This document shows, piece after piece, positions 1 through 10,285 of a DNA stretch of 24,737 nt (position 1 is its first letter; each line of letters opens with the position of its first letter). The notes beneath the pieces were generated by a model. It saw nothing but the letters and a program-made list of their open reading frames with translations, was not told the DNA's origin and did no database searches. The position numbers and the translations under genes are program-made. The DNA is from a virus, in the IMG/VR virus record IMGVR_UViG_3300017727_000152, positions 1 through 24,737 of that record; one strand, 5' to 3'.

Positions 1-1
1 G

Positions 2-487
2 TCGCAGACCCTTGGCATGTATCATTGGTCTTTTACGTTATCTAAAACGTCATTAGCTAGATTAGCGACAACACCTACTAACTTTTATTCTTATGCGTAT
101 CAATTACCTTCAGATATGTTTTTGAATGTACCAAGGGTTGTTTATACTTCTACGTCTTTGTCTGCTCCTAATACTACTGAATATGAAATACAAGGAGACA
201 AGCTGTTAACTAATCAAACGACTATTGTCGTTGACTATCAAAGATTAGTATCAGAACAAGATATGCCGTCTTACTTTACGCAATTACTAGTTTATCAAAT
301 GGCTTGGCATTTAGCTGAACCTATTACTGATCAAATAACAAAATCAGATTACTGGAAGACTGTAGCCCTGGGAACTCCTACTGAAAATATGCGTGGTGGA
401 TACTTTAGGCAAGCTATCAATATAGATGGTGCTGGTCAGTCTAAAACAGTTATAGCTGATTATTTATTAACCGAGGTTAGATCTTGA
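2..487 (+). CDS. Tail tubular protein A-like (T7 gp11-type), 5' partial
   Basis: The reading frame is already open at the left edge, so the true start lies outside the window; the first internal ATG is at 17. The visible part (about 160 residues) has the hallmark of T7-type tail tubular protein A near its start: an HWSF segment, then SLARLATTP and a YSYAYQLP segment, which matches the 'HPWNFA...SLA.LA...YSYAYQLP' region of this family. In T7 the protein forms the ring joining the portal to the tail nozzle. The gene ends in a TTGA overlap with the following tail tubular protein B gene, the same order as T7 genes 11 and 12. Function is inferred from motif and synteny; the missing N-terminus is probably a few dozen residues. 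Confidence 0.85.
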   Translation, partial: SQTLGMYHWSFTLSKTSLARLATTPTNFYSYAYQLPSDMFLNVPRVVYTSTSLSAPNTTEYEIQGDKLLTNQTTIVVDYQRLVSEQDMPSYFTQLLVYQMAWHLAEPITDQITKSDYWKTVALGTPTENMRGGYFRQAINIDGAGQSKTVIADYLLTEVRS

Positions 488-2517
488 GCAGAGTTACCCA
501 ATATCAATCTAATTTTACTGTTGGAGAAATAGATCCTCTTTTATTAGGTAGAATTGATATACAGCAATATGCTTCCGGATTAAGTAAAGCACAAAACATA
601 GTTGTACTTCCTCAAGGTGGTTTCGAGAGAAGACCAGGTCTTAGGTTTATGGCTGATATAACTTCTCACCTGGGTGGATCATTTACTACTTTAGATGGTA
701 TTAGGCTAGTGCCATTTGAATTTAGTACGACACAATCCTTCATGCTTGCCTTTGTTAAATATGATACAACTAACACCAGGGTATTTTTCTTTGCTAATGG
801 AGTTCAGCTTCTTAATATTAATGGATCAGGTGCTGACTATTTAGTTTGTGCTTTAGGTGATATCGACCTAGATAGAATGTATTTTACGCAAAGTGCTGAT
901 ACTTTAATTTTAGTACATGAAGATATGTCACCTAAATCTATTGTTAGAGGTGCTAATAATACAACCTGGACATTTGCTACAATTTCTTTAACAGATCCTA
1001 AAGTTGCCTACACTTTAGCTACTAGTAATCCTTCTGCAACAATAACACCTGATGCCATAGATGGTACTGTAACAATAACAGCTTCTGCTGGAATATTTAC
1101 TACCGATCATGTTGATCAATACATAAATGTTTTAAGTGGTTTTGGTCGAGCTAGAATTATAGAAAGAGAATCATCTACAGTTGTTAAGGTTGTAACTGAG
1201 CTTCCATTTTTCAAAGCAGATCAAGCTATAGCTAGTGGAGCATGGGAACTAGAAACTGGTTATGAAGATGCCTGGTCAACCTCTAGGGGGTTCCCTCGTA
1301 CTTGTACTTTCCATGAAGGTCGGCTGTACATGGGTGGTAGTAAGGCTATGCCTAACACATTATTTGGATCTAAGGTTGCTGACTTTTTTAATTTCAAAAG
1401 TGCTGAAGCTTTAGACGATGATGCTATCCTGGTTACAATGAATACCGATAGTGTTAATGCTATCACAGCAATGAGGTCCGGTAGAGATTTACAGATCTTT
1501 ACTAAGGATGCTGAGTTCTTCGTTCCACAAGCCGATCTAGATCCTATTACACCATCTAACATAGTTATTAAGAATGCTACTCGTAGAGGATCAAAAGAAG
1601 GTGTAAGACCAGTAATGGCTGAAGGTGGTACTTTGTTTATTCAAAGAGAAGGCAAAGCTATTAGAGAGTATTTGTTTAGTGATGTTGACCTAAACTACCA
1701 GGCAAACAACATATCTTTACTAGCTAGTCATTTATTAAAAACACCGAGATCTATGGCATTAAGAGTTGCGACTAGTACTGATGATGGTGACCTTCTTTTA
1801 ATACCTAATGATGATGACGGCTCTATGGCTGTATTCTCTATTCTTAGATCACAAAACGTAGTTGCCCCAGCAGAGTTTGTCACAGATGGATCTTTCCTGG
1901 ATGTAGGAGTTGATATAGCAGATATTTACGTTGTTGTTAAAAGAACTGTTGGTGGTTCTACAAAATATTATATTGAGATGTTTGACGATCAAAGAACGAC
2001 AGATAGCAACATACAATATTTTTCAGGTGCTAGTTTACCTGACAGAGCTAAACCTACAAACACAACATGTTCTAACCTATCTCACCTGGAAGCAAAGTCT
2101 GTAAACGTAGTTAGAGATGGATTTGTATTAACTGATAAAACTGTTTCATCGGGTGCTATAACTATAGATGCTGTGCCTAGCACATTTGTAGAGGTTGGAC
2201 TGCCCTATTCTGTAGAAGTTAAGACATTACCGGCAGAGCCTAAGTTAAGTTCCGGTGTTGTTGTTAGTAGAAAACGTAGAATATTAGAAGCTACGACTTT
2301 AGTAGATAGAACCCAAAACCTAGCAGTCAATGGTTTTGAACTCCCCTTTCATTCATTGCCCTATACTTTGGGTTCTACACCAGCCACATTCACCGGGAGA
2401 AAAAGATTAGCTCCCCTTCTTGGTTATAGTGATGAAGCACAATTAACATTTACTATGACACAACCTCTCTTCGCTACTGTGTTAGCTGTAGAGTACAAAC
2501 TTAGTACGGGGCAATAA
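484..2517 (+). CDS. Tail tubular protein B-like (T7 gp12-type nozzle protein)
   Basis: A 677-residue protein starting at TTG 484, inside the stop of the preceding gene. Its N-terminus carries the family signature: NFTVGEIDPLLLGRID, then a segment ending in LPQGGFERRPGLRF. This 'NFTAGE.SP.L.GR.D...PQGG..RRPGTRF' pattern is typical of podovirus tail tubular protein B and related stabilisation proteins, which form the hexameric tail nozzle. The rest is beta-rich without transmembrane segments. T7 gp12 is somewhat longer (about 794 aa), so this is in the family range. It sits between tail tubular protein A and the first internal virion protein, as in T7-like genomes. The TTG start is supported by translational coupling and by the conserved motif lying immediately downstream. 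Confidence 0.87.
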   Translation: MSRVTQYQSNFTVGEIDPLLLGRIDIQQYASGLSKAQNIVVLPQGGFERRPGLRFMADITSHLGGSFTTLDGIRLVPFEFSTTQSFMLAFVKYDTTNTRVFFFANGVQLLNINGSGADYLVCALGDIDLDRMYFTQSADTLILVHEDMSPKSIVRGANNTTWTFATISLTDPKVAYTLATSNPSATITPDAIDGTVTITASAGIFTTDHVDQYINVLSGFGRARIIERESSTVVKVVTELPFFKADQAIASGAWELETGYEDAWSTSRGFPRTCTFHEGRLYMGGSKAMPNTLFGSKVADFFNFKSAEALDDDAILVTMNTDSVNAITAMRSGRDLQIFTKDAEFFVPQADLDPITPSNIVIKNATRRGSKEGVRPVMAEGGTLFIQREGKAIREYLFSDVDLNYQANNISLLASHLLKTPRSMALRVATSTDDGDLLLIPNDDDGSMAVFSILRSQNVVAPAEFVTDGSFLDVGVDIADIYVVVKRTVGGSTKYYIEMFDDQRTTDSNIQYFSGASLPDRAKPTNTTCSNLSHLEAKSVNVVRDGFVLTDKTVSSGAITIDAVPSTFVEVGLPYSVEVKTLPAEPKLSSGVVVSRKRRILEATTLVDRTQNLAVNGFELPFHSLPYTLGSTPATFTGRKRLAPLLGYSDEAQLTFTMTQPLFATVLAVEYKLSTGQ

Positions 2518-2518
2518 T

Positions 2519-3085
2519 ATGACTTTTGCAGTAGCATCACTAGTATTATCCGGAGTTTCTGCTATGGCTCAAATGAAAGCTGGTAGCGACACAAAAAAAG
2601 CTTATTACGCACAAGCCGAGCATAAAAAGTTAGAAGGTAGAGTAGAAGCTGTTAAGGCTAAAGAGCAAGGTATTCAGGTTTTAAAAAACACTAACAAAGC
2701 TTTGGCTTCAGTTGGAGCTATAGCCTATGCCGGTGGGTTGGAACCTACTATTGGAACACCTCAAGATGTTGGAACATTCGGGGTTCTTAATCCTGGGTTA
2801 AATGATTTTATTACGTCTAAAGATAATGAGTTCTTGGCTATAAGTACTGCTAATGCTCAAGCTGAAGATTTGAGGTTTGCCGGTAGAATGGCTAAGAAAC
2901 AAGCCACTATTGGTGCGTTATCAACTATGGGTAGTGCAATGATGAGTTATAACTCTTTAGGATCTGCCCCAGCCGGAACTACTGCAACATATCCAGGAAT
3001 GAGAACTGGAGTACAAAATGTAGGTAGAGGTAATTATATGAGGTTTTATGGCTATACAGCTAATTCAGGTCTAGGAGTTGGTTAA
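2519..3085 (+). CDS. Internal virion protein, T7 gp14-like
   Basis: A 188-residue protein with an apolar N-terminus (residues 1-18), then a charged helical stretch (about 25-70: AQAEHKKLEGRVEAVKAKEQG, 'GIQVLKNTNKAL'), a Gly/Ala-rich segment and a second helical segment near 115-145. The pattern of repeated Ala/Gln/Lys helices with 'A.A...G...A....G...L......L' is the one usually seen in gp14-type internal core proteins of short-tailed phages, which are ejected and form the outer-membrane part of the DNA channel. It starts one base after the tail tubular protein B stop, and its stop overlaps the next ATG. Assignment rests on position, size (T7 gp14 is 196 aa) and composition, not on a diagnostic motif. 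Confidence 0.7.
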   Translation: MTFAVASLVLSGVSAMAQMKAGSDTKKAYYAQAEHKKLEGRVEAVKAKEQGIQVLKNTNKALASVGAIAYAGGLEPTIGTPQDVGTFGVLNPGLNDFITSKDNEFLAISTANAQAEDLRFAGRMAKKQATIGALSTMGSAMMSYNSLGSAPAGTTATYPGMRTGVQNVGRGNYMRFYGYTANSGLGVG

Positions 3086-4953
3086 TGGCACCTCGTTCTA
3101 GATATTTAGGCATACAACGACAGATCGGTACAAGTGGCTATCGAGGTCCTTCCGGTGTTGGTATGCGTGAAGCCCAAAGAACGTCACAGATGCTTGTTAG
3201 TGCTTTAAATGATATGTCTAGCTATTTTATGAAAAAGGCTGGCACACAAGCAGAAATAGAGGGTGCTGAGTATGGTGCTGAAAACCCTATTACCATAGAG
3301 CAAATTAAAGAAAGTGCATACAACGGCACTAGTGTAACAGACAGATTTGATGACGATACAATATTTGGTAGATCAGCTAAAAAGATAGCATTAGAAAGTG
3401 TTGGGTCAGATTTATCATTAAGTGCCAAAAGAAGTTTTTCAGAGATAATTAGTAAGGCTACATTAAATAATACTGACCTAAGTGAAGTTAGTAATGATTT
3501 AAAAGCAATTACAAATGAATATGTCAAAATAGCCAATAATGCTTCACCCGTACTAGGTAGAAAATTATATGCCGAACTAGGTGTAAACTCTTCTGCTCAC
3601 TACAATGCTTATTCAAAAGTTTATGCAAAAAAATCTTTAGACCAATTACAAACCGGCACAGCTTTAAATTTAAATTTTGATCTTAAAAATATGGGTATTG
3701 AGTTAGATGCTGTTCTTAATTTTGAAGGTGATGAAGATACATTAACAGCTAAGATCTATGGTGCTGGTCTATATCAAAATGGAAAGCTGTTAAATGAAAA
3801 AGCTAGAAACAAAGATGAATTAAAAAAAGCTCCAGGTTTTGGTATTAGTAAAAAATACGATTACATCTACAAAGCTTCTAAAGCTAAATACACCAAGACT
3901 ATGATGGAAAGTGCTTTAAAAGATTGGGATGATAAATGGTTAGAGGTGAGAACAAGCACTATAGTTAGCACAGCATTAGAAACAGAAACGTCATCTGACA
4001 TAGCTATGAAAATACAATTAAACAAAAAAACCGGTAATATTAAAATTGATGCCATTTTAAATGGGATGAGTGACAAGGAAAGATTAGATGTAGCTAAAGC
4101 TATTAGAACAGAAAAGAATGCACAAATAAACTTTGAGAATACTATTCAAGATAAAAAGGATGGTGATGCAGATAATAAAATAGCTGAACTAGAAGTTGAC
4201 CTTTCTAAGCAATTAGCATTTGGTGCTAAAGACAATTTAAAAGACAAGCTTTTAGAGTTAGAAGCATTAGCCCCTGATAAATATGCAGATTACAAAATCA
4301 AGTTTGATGAAAGTGGTGGTCTGAGAACTGTAAGTGATTCCAGGGTCAAAGCAGAATTAATGAAAAAATTATCAACTGCAAATTTAAGTTTTGGTGAGTT
4401 ATCCAAACATTATAAATCCCTTTCTTCTAAAGAATACACAGACATAGCAACAAAAGTTGAATCAAACGAAAGACAAGAAATTAAAGACAGTATGATAACT
4501 ATATCCGGTGAAATGAAGTTTGATCCGGAAGCAGAAGTAATAGCAGACCAAAATGACTATTTTGAAAAAAGAGAAATATATCGAAGAGTTCTAGGTCGTG
4601 TTACTGACGAATTTAACAAGTCATTGAGAGAATCTAAAGACTTTGATGCTCTTGCTTTTGGTAGATCTGTACTTAGTACTGAAAGTGAAATTGTAGCAAG
4701 TGAAGTATACAAAAACAAATTAGCTTCAGCCAAATCTTCAATAGATAGATTTGCTAGTATTTACACAAAAAAAGGCATTCAAAAAACATACACCAGGGAT
4801 GAGTTTTTAAAGGTAAAAAATATGCTACTTACATTACAACCTGATACCGATGTTGCCAAAAAACTTAGAATAAAAGATTACAGAAATATATCTATAATTA
4901 AGTCAGATATTCAATCACTTACAAACATTTTATCAAGTAGTAGGTTACAATAA
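3085..4953 (+). CDS. Internal virion/DNA-ejection protein, gp15-like position
   Basis: A 622-residue, highly charged, mostly alpha-helical protein with no transmembrane segment. Its start overlaps the previous stop (TAATG) and is preceded by AGGAG about 8 nt upstream. The N-terminus is Gly/Arg-rich (RSRYLGIQRQIGTSGYRG), followed by long Lys/Asp/Glu/Ala helices. I recognise no catalytic motif. By position it corresponds to T7 gp15, the core protein ejected into the periplasm (747 aa in T7). Many marine podoviruses carry a similarly placed protein of this length. Function is inferred from synteny. The next gene starts on this gene's stop codon, so the two are translationally coupled. Confidence 0.65.
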   Translation: MAPRSRYLGIQRQIGTSGYRGPSGVGMREAQRTSQMLVSALNDMSSYFMKKAGTQAEIEGAEYGAENPITIEQIKESAYNGTSVTDRFDDDTIFGRSAKKIALESVGSDLSLSAKRSFSEIISKATLNNTDLSEVSNDLKAITNEYVKIANNASPVLGRKLYAELGVNSSAHYNAYSKVYAKKSLDQLQTGTALNLNFDLKNMGIELDAVLNFEGDEDTLTAKIYGAGLYQNGKLLNEKARNKDELKKAPGFGISKKYDYIYKASKAKYTKTMMESALKDWDDKWLEVRTSTIVSTALETETSSDIAMKIQLNKKTGNIKIDAILNGMSDKERLDVAKAIRTEKNAQINFENTIQDKKDGDADNKIAELEVDLSKQLAFGAKDNLKDKLLELEALAPDKYADYKIKFDESGGLRTVSDSRVKAELMKKLSTANLSFGELSKHYKSLSSKEYTDIATKVESNERQEIKDSMITISGEMKFDPEAEVIADQNDYFEKREIYRRVLGRVTDEFNKSLRESKDFDALAFGRSVLSTESEIVASEVYKNKLASAKSSIDRFASIYTKKGIQKTYTRDEFLKVKNMLLTLQPDTDVAKKLRIKDYRNISIIKSDIQSLTNILSSSRLQ

Positions 4954-7418
4954 TGGCAGAAAATGAAATAGACGTATATAACGAGATTTTACTGTCCAAC
5001 AATATTAGGTCTAGTGGTTCAGAATATGAGCAGTCCTGGGATGGTAAAACGTCTAAGATTAATATGCCTACATCTATATTTGAAGACGTTGTAGATACAG
5101 CCGGTGACGTTGTTGATACTGTAGGAGATTTTGCAACTGGTGTTGTTAAGGGTATGCCACAAGGAGCTTCTAAAGCTGGCACAGAAATAATGGATACATT
5201 AACTGGTCAATGGTTTTCAGAAACTGCTGTTCCTTGGATGAATGAAAATATACCTGGTTTAGATACAGCTAATACAGCTATCAATGAATTAATAAAATAT
5301 GATGGTACAGCACAAGAAATCGGTGGGATGATTGGAGAAGTTGGAACACAGATCATTGCTCCTGGTGCATTGGCAACTAAAGGATTACAAGGTGCAAACT
5401 TAGGTAGCCGTTTCCTTACCAATGTTCTTGGTTATGGAACAACTGAAGCCTTAGTCATTCCGGCAAAAGATAAAGGATTGTTGGAAACAGCTATCACCCT
5501 GATATCAAAAGACAGCGAAGCAAGTAAAGCTGTACTTGAAACATTAGAAGCTGACGAAGATTTACCCTACTTAATGCAAAAATTACAAAGGTCACCATTA
5601 TTACTTTTAGAAGGTGGTGTTATTGGTGAAGGCATAGCTGAAGGTTTAGGATTGTTAATAAAGTATGGCAAGAACAGCCCTATGCTCAAAAGCTTAAAAA
5701 GTGGTGTTAAATCGCAGTTTCAAAAAATCGGTGAGAAAGCACAGCGAGAATTAGACCTAGATACTGGTGGTACATCTTTATCGTCTATGGGGGCTGGTGA
5801 ATTAAATACTGCACTTAATACACATTTAGCAAAGTTAGCTAAAAACAGAGAGCAAGCTACAAGAAAAGTTGATAACCAGGGTTTTTATTCTCAAGCACTA
5901 GAAGAAGCAAATAACTTGAAACAAGAAAAAGGAACTGGTCAACAATACAAAGCTATGCTTTTAAAAGCTGGTGTAAAGCAAGACGAAATAGATTGGTCGG
6001 GTTTAGATGAAGTATTAAGTAAAGATAAAGTTACAAAACAAGAAATTGTAGATCAGCTTGAAGCTAACAAAATAGAGTTAGAGGAAGTCGAGAAAGTTGG
6101 AAGCGAAGAAGTAAACTCAATGGATTGGTTTTACAATGAAAATGCTGTTTCAAGTGATGATCTTTTAATAGAGGGATTAGAAAAGAAAACAGAAATAACA
6201 GAAAGTTCACTTTTTGAAATGGAAAGAAAATTAATATCAACAATGAGAGCAGACGATGCTTTTGGTTCTGATTATCTTTATGAAAGAGCAGATGAGATAT
6301 ATAATGATTTTGAACCTGATTTACTAGATACAAAAGGCTTTACAAAAGATGATGCTTACAGAAAAGCTGTTAATGAATATTATGCAAATCCAGTAAGAAT
6401 ATATGAAGATTCAAATACTGGTTATGTCATAACTGGTAATGATGATTTAGGTTATTCTATTTTTAAAAATAAAGGTGAAAGTACAAGTTATGCAAATGCC
6501 ATGAATGTTAGTGATGGCACAAATGAATATCTTAGAGGAAACACCGACATACCTTACAGTTTAGATGAAGCAAAGGTTCAAGCACAAAATATTGCAGAGT
6601 ATGAAGGTGATGTAATGTTTGAAGGAAGTGCTGGTAGATATGAAGATTATACTGTTGATGGGGGTACTAATTACAGAGAGTTTTTAATAACTTATGGTAG
6701 ACAAGGTATGATACAAAACAAAAAAATGAGAGAAACTGACGAATACATGGGACCTCATTTTGACGAAGAAAATATTATCGCACATTTTAGAACTAAAGAT
6801 AGAACCTATGGTGACAAACAAATTTTGTATGTTGAAGAAATACAATCTGATTGGGGTCAACAAGGAAGAAAACAAGGATTCCAAAAGTCAGAACAAGAGA
6901 TGGCAAACCTTACAAAAGATATAAATGCCGGCAAACTTACAGACGAAGCAGAAGATTTAATAGTTGAAAACAATAGGCTAAAGCCACCTAAAGCACCTTT
7001 CGTGACAGACACTAATAAATGGACTGCATTATCTATAAAAAGAATTTTAGCTAAAGCAAGTGAAGAAGGATACGATGCTGTAGCCATAACACCAGGTAAA
7101 GTTCATGTTGATAGATGGAATGTAGAAGGGTTAGGAAATTATTATGATAATATTGTTCCAAAAATAGCAAAACAAGTTGTAGGAAAATTAGGAGGTAGTG
7201 TTAGAAAGTTACCAAGTTCAAAAGATGTTGACCTTAGAGATACTCCTTCAGGTGATACTTTTGGTAATATGGAAGCATTTGACGAAGCATTGTTTATCGA
7301 TCTTACACCACAAGTAAAAGACAAAGCTAAAAAAGGTCAGGCATTATTTGCTGTTCCAGCTGGTGCTACAGCCGTAGGAGTTTCACAGCAAGAAAATAAT
7401 GGAGCTAATGATGGTTAA
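4953..7418 (+). CDS. Large ejected virion protein with polyvalent-protein-type domain
   Basis: An 821-residue protein. The N-terminal part (about 30-60) is rich in Asp/Val/Gly (DVVDTAGDVVDTVGDF), and there is a Gly-rich apolar stretch near 205-230. The C-terminal 250 residues carry motifs I associate with large phage/plasmid polyvalent proteins: a 'GPHFDEENIIAHFRTKDRT' segment near 600, EEIQSDWGQQGRKQGF near 630, APFVTDTNKWTALSIKRIL near 680, and a terminal 'IDLTPQVKDKAKKGQALF' near 785-800. Such modules ride in proteins injected with phage DNA and may act in the host cell. The exact activity is not clear to me. Position between the gp15-like and gp16-like genes supports an ejected virion protein. 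It overlaps the next gene by a few bases. Confidence 0.65.
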   Translation: MAENEIDVYNEILLSNNIRSSGSEYEQSWDGKTSKINMPTSIFEDVVDTAGDVVDTVGDFATGVVKGMPQGASKAGTEIMDTLTGQWFSETAVPWMNENIPGLDTANTAINELIKYDGTAQEIGGMIGEVGTQIIAPGALATKGLQGANLGSRFLTNVLGYGTTEALVIPAKDKGLLETAITLISKDSEASKAVLETLEADEDLPYLMQKLQRSPLLLLEGGVIGEGIAEGLGLLIKYGKNSPMLKSLKSGVKSQFQKIGEKAQRELDLDTGGTSLSSMGAGELNTALNTHLAKLAKNREQATRKVDNQGFYSQALEEANNLKQEKGTGQQYKAMLLKAGVKQDEIDWSGLDEVLSKDKVTKQEIVDQLEANKIELEEVEKVGSEEVNSMDWFYNENAVSSDDLLIEGLEKKTEITESSLFEMERKLISTMRADDAFGSDYLYERADEIYNDFEPDLLDTKGFTKDDAYRKAVNEYYANPVRIYEDSNTGYVITGNDDLGYSIFKNKGESTSYANAMNVSDGTNEYLRGNTDIPYSLDEAKVQAQNIAEYEGDVMFEGSAGRYEDYTVDGGTNYREFLITYGRQGMIQNKKMRETDEYMGPHFDEENIIAHFRTKDRTYGDKQILYVEEIQSDWGQQGRKQGFQKSEQEMANLTKDINAGKLTDEAEDLIVENNRLKPPKAPFVTDTNKWTALSIKRILAKASEEGYDAVAITPGKVHVDRWNVEGLGNYYDNIVPKIAKQVVGKLGGSVRKLPSSKDVDLRDTPSGDTFGNMEAFDEALFIDLTPQVKDKAKKGQALFAVPAGATAVGVSQQENNGANDG

Positions 7419-10257
7419 TATACTTGGCAAAGGTGTAGAGATACTTAACAAGCTAGATCTAGAACAGCAGAAGATCCATAAAGAAACAATGCCTGATAGT
7501 GATATTACCGAAACGGCTAGTGGTGATTTAGTTATAAAAGGTATGGATGACGAAGGTGTAAAAGCTCTAAACAAAGTATTAGAAGATACTGGATATCAAG
7601 GTCCTGGGCTGAACCTAAATAAAATTGGTTTGATATTTAAACAAGAAGGAGAAGATCAAGTATTAGATCTACAAACTATGCTTGTTAATATTAAAGACAA
7701 TAATAAAGCTTTATTTGCACATTTAAGAAGACCTAAACAGACTATTGAAGGTATGGTTGCTATGGCTGAGAAAACTGGCTTTAGCAAGATTACTTATAAA
7801 TTACTAAATAAAAAACCAGGTACAGTCGAACCACCGGAACATGTTATAGGTGGATTAATTATGATGTTAAAGCTCGGTAAGGAAATAGAAGACAAAGCTT
7901 TAGCAATTACTAAATCATCAGATGAAGGTGAAAAGTTACAAATATTTAGAGAGCTAAAGGTAATAGCTACTGTTCAGTCTAATTTATCTGCTCAAGTGTC
8001 TGCGAATGTTTCTGAGTATGGTAGAGGTCTAGCCGTTATATCTAACGTAGCTAAATTAAATAATATCAATCTAACAGAGTATACATCACAAATAGATGAA
8101 GTTGTGCAAAACTTAGATGAAAATATGATTGATTACCATGCCCAGGCATTTTTAACTTTACCGAGTACTGGTCGAGCTATGTATACAGAAAAAGGTTTTT
8201 TAGCCAAAGGCTATGACGTAGCTATGGAAATATACATTAATGCCCTACTATCGTCACCGGTCACGCATATGGTTAACATTGCTGGTAATGCTATATTTCA
8301 AGGTTCCACACTTTTAGAAACTGGTATGGCTGGATTTATTGGTAATGTAAGAACACTTGGTGGCACAAGAGGTAAAGTTGGTGATCGTGTTTACATGGGT
8401 GAAATGAATGCCGAGGCTTATGGTGCTAGTATGGCTTTAGGTGATGCTTTAAAGTCTATGGGTTTATCATTAGGTGTTACCGGACAAGCTGGTGACTTTG
8501 CATCCAAGATTGATCTTAGAAGAAAAACATCTATAGGATCTACTGACAATATGGCTCACATAATGGAGATGGCTAATAAAGGCGATTATGGTGCTATGGC
8601 TATAAACATGATTGGAGTAGCAACTAGATTGCCAGGAAGATTTCTTGCTTCAGAAGATGAATTTTTTAAAGTGATATCTAAACGTAAAGTTTTATATAGA
8701 GAAGCTTATAGAAGACAAATGATGACCTACGAAGAAGCTATAAGAGGTGGAGTTGATAAAAGAAGAGCTTTTGAAATGGGTGAAGCAAAATACGTTAGTA
8801 TTATGGAAGAGCCACCGGCAGACATTGTAGAAAAGATGACAGCCGAAGCTAAGATTATGACGTTTCAGGATGATCCCAAAGGTGCTTGGTCTTCTTTAGT
8901 AACATTGGCTAATGCTCACCCATTAATGAAAACGATTGTACCATTTTCTAAAACACCTACAAATATTGTAAAACAAGTGTTTGATAGAACTTTTAACTAT
9001 TCACCTATTTACAAAGCACTTAAACAAAATATGCCTGACAATATGCAAGGCATTGATCCATTTGGTGCTGGTAAAATATCAGGGCAAGAGTTTGACAAAG
9101 CACTATCTAAGCTTGTTATGGGCAATGGATTGTTTATGGGTATGGTCATGTTAGCTGATGGTTTTTTTGGAGATAACGTAATTGTTAATGGATCGGGACC
9201 AAGTGATTGGAAAGCTAGACGTTATATGAGATCAGCAAAAGTACCACCCTATTCTATTGGATTTAAACAAGATAATGGCGAATATAAATATATTACATTT
9301 AGTAGATTAGATCCTTTGTCGGGAATATTAGCTATGGCATCTGACTATTCTTACTATTCTAAACAAGAAGATGACCCGAATATGTTGATAAACCTAGCTA
9401 AGTCCGGTTCTTTAGCTATAGCTGAATACGCAATGAATTTACCATTTCTTCAAGGTGTATCTGAGATATTTAAGCTGGCTGGCAATCCATATGGAAGTAA
9501 AGAAGATGGTTTTACAAGAATACAAAAGACAATAGCCGGTGTAGCTGGTGACATTACTATGACAGCAACAAGTGAATTAAACACATATCTTCCTGAAAGT
9601 TTTGAGTTACCTGGAGCTAGTTCATTTACTAGGACTATGGAAAGAATAGGTAATCCTATGGCTAACAATACTATGTTAAGTGCCGATCAGATTGATGATG
9701 CTAATACGTTTTATTTTCCTGAAGCCATGAAAGGTTTTTATATGGCTCTCAATAGAGCTAAGTCAGGTAACCCAAGATTCAATAATGAATTACCACCGGC
9801 ATTAGATTTTTGGGGAAACATCAAAACGCAAGGTAGTGGCAAGCTGTATGAATTTATTAGCCCTATTAAAATTCAAGATGGTGGTTATACCTCTTTAGAT
9901 AAAGAGCTAATAAGGTTGTCTGAAAAAGGTCATGTATTTAGTTCGCATAGAAAAAAATATAATGGTGTAGAGTTGTCGGCATTACAATTTAATAAATATG
10001 TAAACCTGGTAAATAATTCTAACAGAATAAATTCAAAGTATAGTTTAGCTAGTGGTGATCCTGGGTATGATGCTACTAAGGCATTGTTACCAGCATTAAA
10101 CAGCACAGTTAATAGTGAAGCATATAAGCTTGAAGTTGATGACGAAGAAAAATTTAAAATGTTAAATAATGTACTTGGTGATGCTAGAACTTCTGCAATG
10201 AAAATAATGTTAGATACAGACGATAGATTAAAGATATTGTCGAGTGAAAATAATTAG
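7411..10257 (+). CDS. Giant internal virion protein with LPD38-like region (T7 gp16 position)
   Basis: About 948 residues. In-frame ATGs lie at 7399, 7408 and 7411. I prefer 7411 because a GGAG at 7401-7404 sits 6 nt upstream; 7399 would lack a ribosome site. The segment INALLSSPVTHMVNIAGNA (about residue 275) and the region with 'PFSKTPTNIVKQVFDRT' (about 510-525), followed by an apolar segment LVMGNGLFMGMVMLADGFF (about 567-585), resemble the large polyvalent protein associated domain 38 seen in phage ejection proteins. T7 gp16, the inner-membrane ejection protein with transglycosylase activity, occupies the same position. I see no clear transglycosylase motif here. The protein probably enters or spans the host envelope during DNA entry. 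It is the last gene of the core-protein block. Confidence 0.7.
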   Translation: MVNILGKGVEILNKLDLEQQKIHKETMPDSDITETASGDLVIKGMDDEGVKALNKVLEDTGYQGPGLNLNKIGLIFKQEGEDQVLDLQTMLVNIKDNNKALFAHLRRPKQTIEGMVAMAEKTGFSKITYKLLNKKPGTVEPPEHVIGGLIMMLKLGKEIEDKALAITKSSDEGEKLQIFRELKVIATVQSNLSAQVSANVSEYGRGLAVISNVAKLNNINLTEYTSQIDEVVQNLDENMIDYHAQAFLTLPSTGRAMYTEKGFLAKGYDVAMEIYINALLSSPVTHMVNIAGNAIFQGSTLLETGMAGFIGNVRTLGGTRGKVGDRVYMGEMNAEAYGASMALGDALKSMGLSLGVTGQAGDFASKIDLRRKTSIGSTDNMAHIMEMANKGDYGAMAINMIGVATRLPGRFLASEDEFFKVISKRKVLYREAYRRQMMTYEEAIRGGVDKRRAFEMGEAKYVSIMEEPPADIVEKMTAEAKIMTFQDDPKGAWSSLVTLANAHPLMKTIVPFSKTPTNIVKQVFDRTFNYSPIYKALKQNMPDNMQGIDPFGAGKISGQEFDKALSKLVMGNGLFMGMVMLADGFFGDNVIVNGSGPSDWKARRYMRSAKVPPYSIGFKQDNGEYKYITFSRLDPLSGILAMASDYSYYSKQEDDPNMLINLAKSGSLAIAEYAMNLPFLQGVSEIFKLAGNPYGSKEDGFTRIQKTIAGVAGDITMTATSELNTYLPESFELPGASSFTRTMERIGNPMANNTMLSADQIDDANTFYFPEAMKGFYMALNRAKSGNPRFNNELPPALDFWGNIKTQGSGKLYEFISPIKIQDGGYTSLDKELIRLSEKGHVFSSHRKKYNGVELSALQFNKYVNLVNNSNRINSKYSLASGDPGYDATKALLPALNSTVNSEAYKLEVDDEEKFKMLNNVLGDARTSAMKIMLDTDDRLKILSSENN

Positions 10258-10285
10258 TGTATAAAACCTAGAGAGGTAATCTAGA

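Noticed and set aside
1260-1562. Antisense open frame of 100 aa within the tail tubular protein B gene
   Set aside because: Lies wholly inside a recognised gene, shows no motif or ribosome site, and composition fits a shadow frame. The same applies to other antisense frames in the structural block (e.g. 3222-3536, 4919-5182, 6064-6333, 6857-7087, 10630-10962).
7399-7410. ATG 7399 as the start of the giant ejection protein
   Set aside because: No ribosome site upstream; the GGAG at 7401-7404 better serves the ATG at 7411 (or 7408).
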